Origin: Desulfocarbo indianensis
GTDB taxonomy: Bacteria > Desulfobacterota > Desulfarculia > Desulfarculales > Desulfarculaceae
Direction of reading: 5' to 3'
Assembly (NCBI GenBank): GCA_001184205.1
Contig: LBMP01000001.1
Span: 1,082,001 to 1,146,000, forward strand
Length of the DNA: 64,000 nt
Shown here one piece after another: positions 60,736-64,000 of the stretch. The notes below the pieces were generated by a model. That model was given only the letters and a program-made list of their open reading frames with translations, ran no database searches and was not told where the DNA came from. Numbering within the stretch: the stretch's first letter is position 1; each line of letters begins with the position of its first letter. The translations under genes and the position numbers were made by a program.

Positions 60736-61708
60736 GGCCCTCCCCGGCGCGGCCGCCCAAGCCGGACCAGCCTTTTCATTTCATTACAAAGCCGACCGGG
60801 CTATCGCCACGGGCGCGCCGAATCCGATTCGCGCCCCGGCGTCCGATGGATAGCCGCATGCCAGTTTGCCGCGGCGGCCGCGGCAGGAGGGGATTCGCGG
60901 GAGGCGCGCGGCGGGTTGGTGCGGAGCACATACTCCCCAAATCATGCATCAAATAGTGAAACGCCATCTCACCTCGAATTTAATTATGAAATTTTTGTGA
61001 CAAAATCAATACATAACACATCGAGTATTTTAAGGGTTAATAATGAATCGTATTGTCACTAATAATATCCAAGATTGCCACATAGCCCGCTAGTTAATTA
61101 GTAGAAAATCTCCTGGCAATCGCAACCTAAACGACGCTTTAGTAATTATGTGGGGTCACAATTAATTGTGCAAGGCATTGCGATTTTGCAAGTTAATTAG
61201 TACAAGCTAATTCAGGTTTATCTGCTGGAAACCAGATTGATCCCAGGGGGGCCATACTAGGTAACAAATTGTAATTCAAGGTTAAATGTTAATCGGCCCG
61301 ATTGCCAATATTCCATATCGGAAAATATCAAATACAAGACGTTGACCATTTTGGTCCGCGACTTAGCGGGGTGATTAATTGTAGATCAGGAAGACTTTTT
61401 CAAACTTTGAGTAGATTGATAACAGTTTTTGTGAGATCGGGTAATATATCTGATTAAACAAAATAGTCCGGCCATAGTATTTTGCTAATTCACGATCTAC
61501 CCTAATCTGGCATAACCCTCACATCGACCAAACAAGCAAAAAGCCCTAGGGGGGCATAAGGCGCGGCCGCCGGGAAGTAGGGAACCAGCCTCCAACGGCT
61601 AAACACTTCCGGCCGGCTGAAAACATTCTTACTTTGTCAATGCGTGAATGGCTTTCACCAACTGTTCGCAATTGCCATCTGTAAGTACAGGGGGAAGGAA
61701 AATATAAA
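60736..61708. other. AT-rich intergenic region before the second CsgD-like gene
   Basis: The 973 bases change from GC-rich (to about 60910) to AT-rich. No gene is supported. Around 61540-61640, a GGAAGT/ACTTCC stem can form around a GC-rich loop, near the CsgD-like start. It may hold the promoter or leader of that gene. Confidence 0.4.
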
Positions 61709-62365
61709 ATGTCTGCCGAGGGTAAGATAGACCTAAAGGGGATCAAGGTTTCAATCATCGGCTCTCTGTCTCTTAAGCAGAGCCTGGTGTCATATTTTCT
61801 CCGTGAAAACGGGGAGTGCGAATGCGTTACCTGGGAGGATATATCCACACTGCCAGATTTAAGTTCCCAGGATATTGACGTGGTTCTCTGGGATGTTCAT
61901 GCCCTGAGTCCGCCGGAAATAATCAGATGGCTCAAGCGTTATGAAAATGACATAAACTTCGCCTTGGCCCTCTTGGACATATCGCCGAAATTCGGCATGG
62001 AACCCATGGCTCTGCGCTTAAAGGTGCGGGGTTTTTTCTATGAAGGCGATCCCATAACGCTTTTACCCAAGGGGATAAGCCAACTGCACAAGGGCCATTT
62101 ATGGGTTCCCCGCGAAGTGCTGGAAAAATGTTTGATGGAAGAGACGGACGAGGAAGCGCTCTATGCCAAGAGCAACAACAGCCTCACCATGCGGCAGGAA
62201 GAAGTATTGCGATTGATATTGGAAGGTTATCGCAACACGGACATAGCCGATATCTTGCAGGTGAGCACCAATACCGTAAAGGCGCACCTGTATCAAGCCT
62301 ATAAGAAAATCAACGCCAATTCCAGATGGCAAGCAGCCAAATGGGCTGAGTCCAACCTCATATAG
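61709..62365 (+). CDS. Second CsgD-like LuxR-family regulator
   Basis: A 218-residue regulator of the same build as CsgD. The N-terminal half is receiver-like (VSIIGSLSLKQSLVSYFL, DVVLWDVHALSPPEI) with the CsgD-type segment KGHLWVPREVLEK. The C-terminal HTH is LTMRQEEVLRLILEGYRNTDIADILQVSTNTVKAHLYQAYKKI. The acidic pair at the receiver N-terminus is missing, so it is probably phosphorylation-independent. AAGGA lies nine bases before the ATG. A secreted-protein gene follows 46 bases later and is a likely target or partner. Confidence 0.83.
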   Translation: MSAEGKIDLKGIKVSIIGSLSLKQSLVSYFLRENGECECVTWEDISTLPDLSSQDIDVVLWDVHALSPPEIIRWLKRYENDINFALALLDISPKFGMEPMALRLKVRGFFYEGDPITLLPKGISQLHKGHLWVPREVLEKCLMEETDEEALYAKSNNSLTMRQEEVLRLILEGYRNTDIADILQVSTNTVKAHLYQAYKKINANSRWQAAKWAESNLI

Positions 62366-62411
62366 CTGACGCGAATTGGCTGGCATAACATCGAAAAACG
62401 GAGGCTGGTTT

Positions 62412-62891
62412 ATGGAAAGGCGGCAACTGAAAGTATCCTTTATAAGCTTGGCTATGTTTCTAACTTTATTGCTGGGAACCCTGTCCACGGCCTCGCGGAC
62501 AATGGCCGAAGAGGTAATCATATTCCCACCGCAAGACATCGGCGAGATAAGCCTCCCCTGCCTGGGCATGTCCACGGTATCCGACACGGTGTATTTCGAG
62601 GGCGACCGCTGGTTGCAGGTATGCACCGACGGTTCCCAGCTTAACGGTTTTATCCTGAATTACGGCGATGGAAGCTATAGCCAATTATTCAGCCTGGAAG
62701 CGGATGAAGGCTTCTATTTCCGGGAGCCCAGGGCCGCGGTAATGTCGGCCGGCGGCATAGTGGTGCTCTGGAATCAGACCACAGACGCGTACCAGATCAG
62801 CGCTGATTCGCCGATTTACATGATCCTTTTGGACTATGACGGCAACCAGATCGAGCCGCGCCGCGCCATCCTGGCCGAGGGCCAAAAATAA
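62412..62891 (+). CDS. Exported protein of unknown function beside a CsgD-like regulator
   Basis: A 159-residue protein with a signal peptide (FISLAMFLTLLLGTLSTASRTMA) and a beta-rich mature part with no recognised family: LPCLGMSTVSDTVYFEGDRWLQVCTDGSQLNGFILNYGDGSYSQLFSLEADEGFYF, then AVMSAGGIVVLWNQTT. Two cysteines could pair. It is not a curlin: no QxGxxN repeats. GGAGG lies seven bases before ATG 62412. Linked in orientation to the upstream CsgD-like gene, it may be a surface or matrix protein. Confidence 0.7.
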   Translation: MERRQLKVSFISLAMFLTLLLGTLSTASRTMAEEVIIFPPQDIGEISLPCLGMSTVSDTVYFEGDRWLQVCTDGSQLNGFILNYGDGSYSQLFSLEADEGFYFREPRAAVMSAGGIVVLWNQTTDAYQISADSPIYMILLDYDGNQIEPRRAILAEGQK

Positions 62892-63021
62892 GGCCATGCC
62901 CCACGCCCGACGGCCCAAGCCTGGCCAGGCGATTGACCCAGGCGCGGCGCTGGCGGGATTCGGGGAAGTATTGGCCACCAATAACTGGCCACGGGCGGCG
63001 GCAAGGGGGCGCTCTCCGTGT

Positions 63022-63750
63022 TTACCCGAAGCGCACCACCGCCGCCCCGGCCAGCGACGCGGTCTCGGCCCGCAGGATGGCGCCGGCCAGGCCGCAGGCC
63101 AGCCAGCCGCGGCTGACCGCCAACTCCACCTCTTGCGGCGCGAAACCGCCCTCCGGCCCGATCAGAAGCCAAACCTCCGATAGATTCTGGCGCGGACCCA
63201 AGGCCTGGGCCAGGCTGGGGCCCTGGGAGGCCTCCTCGTAAAGCAAAAGCTTCAAGGCTTCCTCCGGGGGCTGCTCCAGCAATTCGGCCAGGTCCCTGGG
63301 CTCGTGCCATTGGGGCGGCCAGGCCGCGCCGCATTGCTTGAGGGCTTGGCGGGAAAGCCGCCGCCAGCGTTCCCGGCGCGCGGCCGGGTCTTTCAGCCTG
63401 GGCACCGAGCGGCTGCTCACAAAGGGCCGCACCTCGTCCACCATGAGTTCGCAGAGCTTCACGGCCAAGAGCTCCATGGCCTGATTCTTGGCCAGGCCGG
63501 GGCAGATCACCAGGCGGGGAGTAGGGCGGGGCGGGGCGGCCAGGCTCAGCACCCGGCATTTGCCCGAGCGCTTGCCCAGCGCGGTTATCTGCGCCGTGGC
63601 GATCAAGCCGGCTCCGTCCAGGAGCCGCACCTCCGCGCCCGCTTGCAGGCGCAGCACCTTGAGGGCGTGGGCCGCCTCCTCCGGGCTCAGCTCCACTTCC
63701 GCGCCCAGGCTGAGCGCGCCGGGTTCCGCCAGGAAACGCCGCAGGCTCAC
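63022..63750 (-). CDS. rsmE: 16S rRNA (uracil-1498-N3) methyltransferase RsmE
   Basis: A 242-residue SPOUT-class methyltransferase that makes m3U1498. It starts at the GTG overlapping the prmA stop (GTGA); MSLRRFLAEPG fits the family start. Motifs: HALKVLRLQAGAEVRLLDG, AKNQAMELLAVKLCELMV, and the SAM-binding C-terminal knot LLIGPEGGFAPQEVELA followed by LRAETASLAGAAVVRFG. prmA-rsmE is a known pair. A longer start at 63774 is possible but has no advantage. Confidence 0.92.
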   Translation of the reverse strand: MSLRRFLAEPGALSLGAEVELSPEEAAHALKVLRLQAGAEVRLLDGAGLIATAQITALGKRSGKCRVLSLAAPPRPTPRLVICPGLAKNQAMELLAVKLCELMVDEVRPFVSSRSVPRLKDPAARRERWRRLSRQALKQCGAAWPPQWHEPRDLAELLEQPPEEALKLLLYEEASQGPSLAQALGPRQNLSEVWLLIGPEGGFAPQEVELAVSRGWLACGLAGAILRAETASLAGAAVVRFG

Positions 63751-64000
63751 CGGGCCATCACCAGGGAGCACCATTCGCCCAGGGAGTCGCGCTCCACAAA
63801 GCCCAAGCCCTCATTTTCCAGGGCCTGGCGCACGCCCTGGTCCTGGCCCTGCATCATGCCGGAGGCCACCAGCTCGCCCAGGGGCTCCAGGCGCCGGGCC
63901 AGGGGGCGGGCCAGGCTGATCAGATCCAGGGCGGTGAGGTTGGCCAGGATGAGGGGGAAGCTTTCCCCCACCTCCTCGAATTTCCGGGAGCTTATCTCCA
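63747..64000 (-). CDS. prmA: Ribosomal protein L11 methyltransferase PrmA, C-terminal part only
   Basis: The frame is open to the right edge; about 84 residues are visible. They end the PrmA catalytic domain: SRKFEEVGESFPLILANLTALDLISLARPLARRLEPLGELVASGM, where ANLTALDLI corresponds to the AN-L-x-x-x-LI motif of PrmA, and the last strand ends WCSLVMAR. It methylates L11. It overlaps rsmE by a GTGA junction. Confidence 0.85.
   Translation of the reverse strand, partial: EISSRKFEEVGESFPLILANLTALDLISLARPLARRLEPLGELVASGMMQGQDQGVRQALENEGLGFVERDSLGEWCSLVMAR

Overview
The window looks like the chromosome of a GC-rich, Gram-negative, motile, biofilm-forming bacterium. An RND pump, a TonB-dependent receptor, a complete curli (Csg) secretion set and a flagellar hook gene with a sigma-54 promoter all imply an outer membrane and flagellum. 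The mix of two-component, c-di-GMP, DsrE-like and DUF1573 genes is typical of Desulfobacterota (former Deltaproteobacteria). That placement is an inference from gene content; no rRNA or single marker proves it. Gene starts usually carry strong AGGAGG-like ribosome sites.

Layout. 1-9.5 kb: a cut-off histidine kinase, an SCP2-domain protein, an RND pump with its fusion protein, an HD-GYP response regulator, a DsrE-like protein with a BASS/ACR3-like permease, and MarC. 9.5-19.7 kb: a CoA-transferase/GNAT fusion, an ArsC-type phosphatase, a diguanylate cyclase, and an orphan flagellar island (secreted propeller protein, small membrane protein, very large FlgE) with two sigma-54 promoters, then two secreted redox proteins. 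20-27.7 kb: housekeeping (tRNA-Pro, rdgB, rph, tRNA-Leu), two metallo-beta-lactamase proteins, an IscA-like protein, a YitT protein and an HATPase-GNAT fusion. 27.7-33.4 kb: motAB-like genes, a TonB receptor and a hydrolase. 33.8-43.8 kb: a sensor kinase, def-fmt-rsmB, an unknown protein, Smr, rpe, VanZ-like, DUF1573, a histidine phosphatase and a metallophosphoesterase.

44.1-55.3 kb is an AT-richer curli island. On the minus strand it reads csgE, csgF, csgG (fused to a long coiled coil), a 340-residue CsgB-like curlin, a cysteine-containing CsgA-like curlin, an EF-hand protein, csgD, a CsgC/CsgH-like chaperone and a receiver protein. Two further LuxR-type regulators lie to its left, and a second CsgD-like regulator with a secreted protein lies at 61.7-62.9 kb.

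Between those two CsgD loci (55.8-60.7 kb) is a GC-rich, translationally coupled four-gene operon that I regard as the best candidate for an undescribed system. It encodes a small protein of unknown fold, an ECF-like sigma factor, a protein with a ZAS-type anti-sigma zinc motif, and a 710-residue protein with a Lon-type (S16) protease domain but no AAA+ ATPase. The Ser-Lys dyad spacing equals that of Lon. The layout resembles the CRISPR-associated CalpL/CalpT/CalpS protease - anti-sigma - sigma cascade, but there is no CRISPR array or SAVED domain here. The window ends with rsmE and a truncated prmA.
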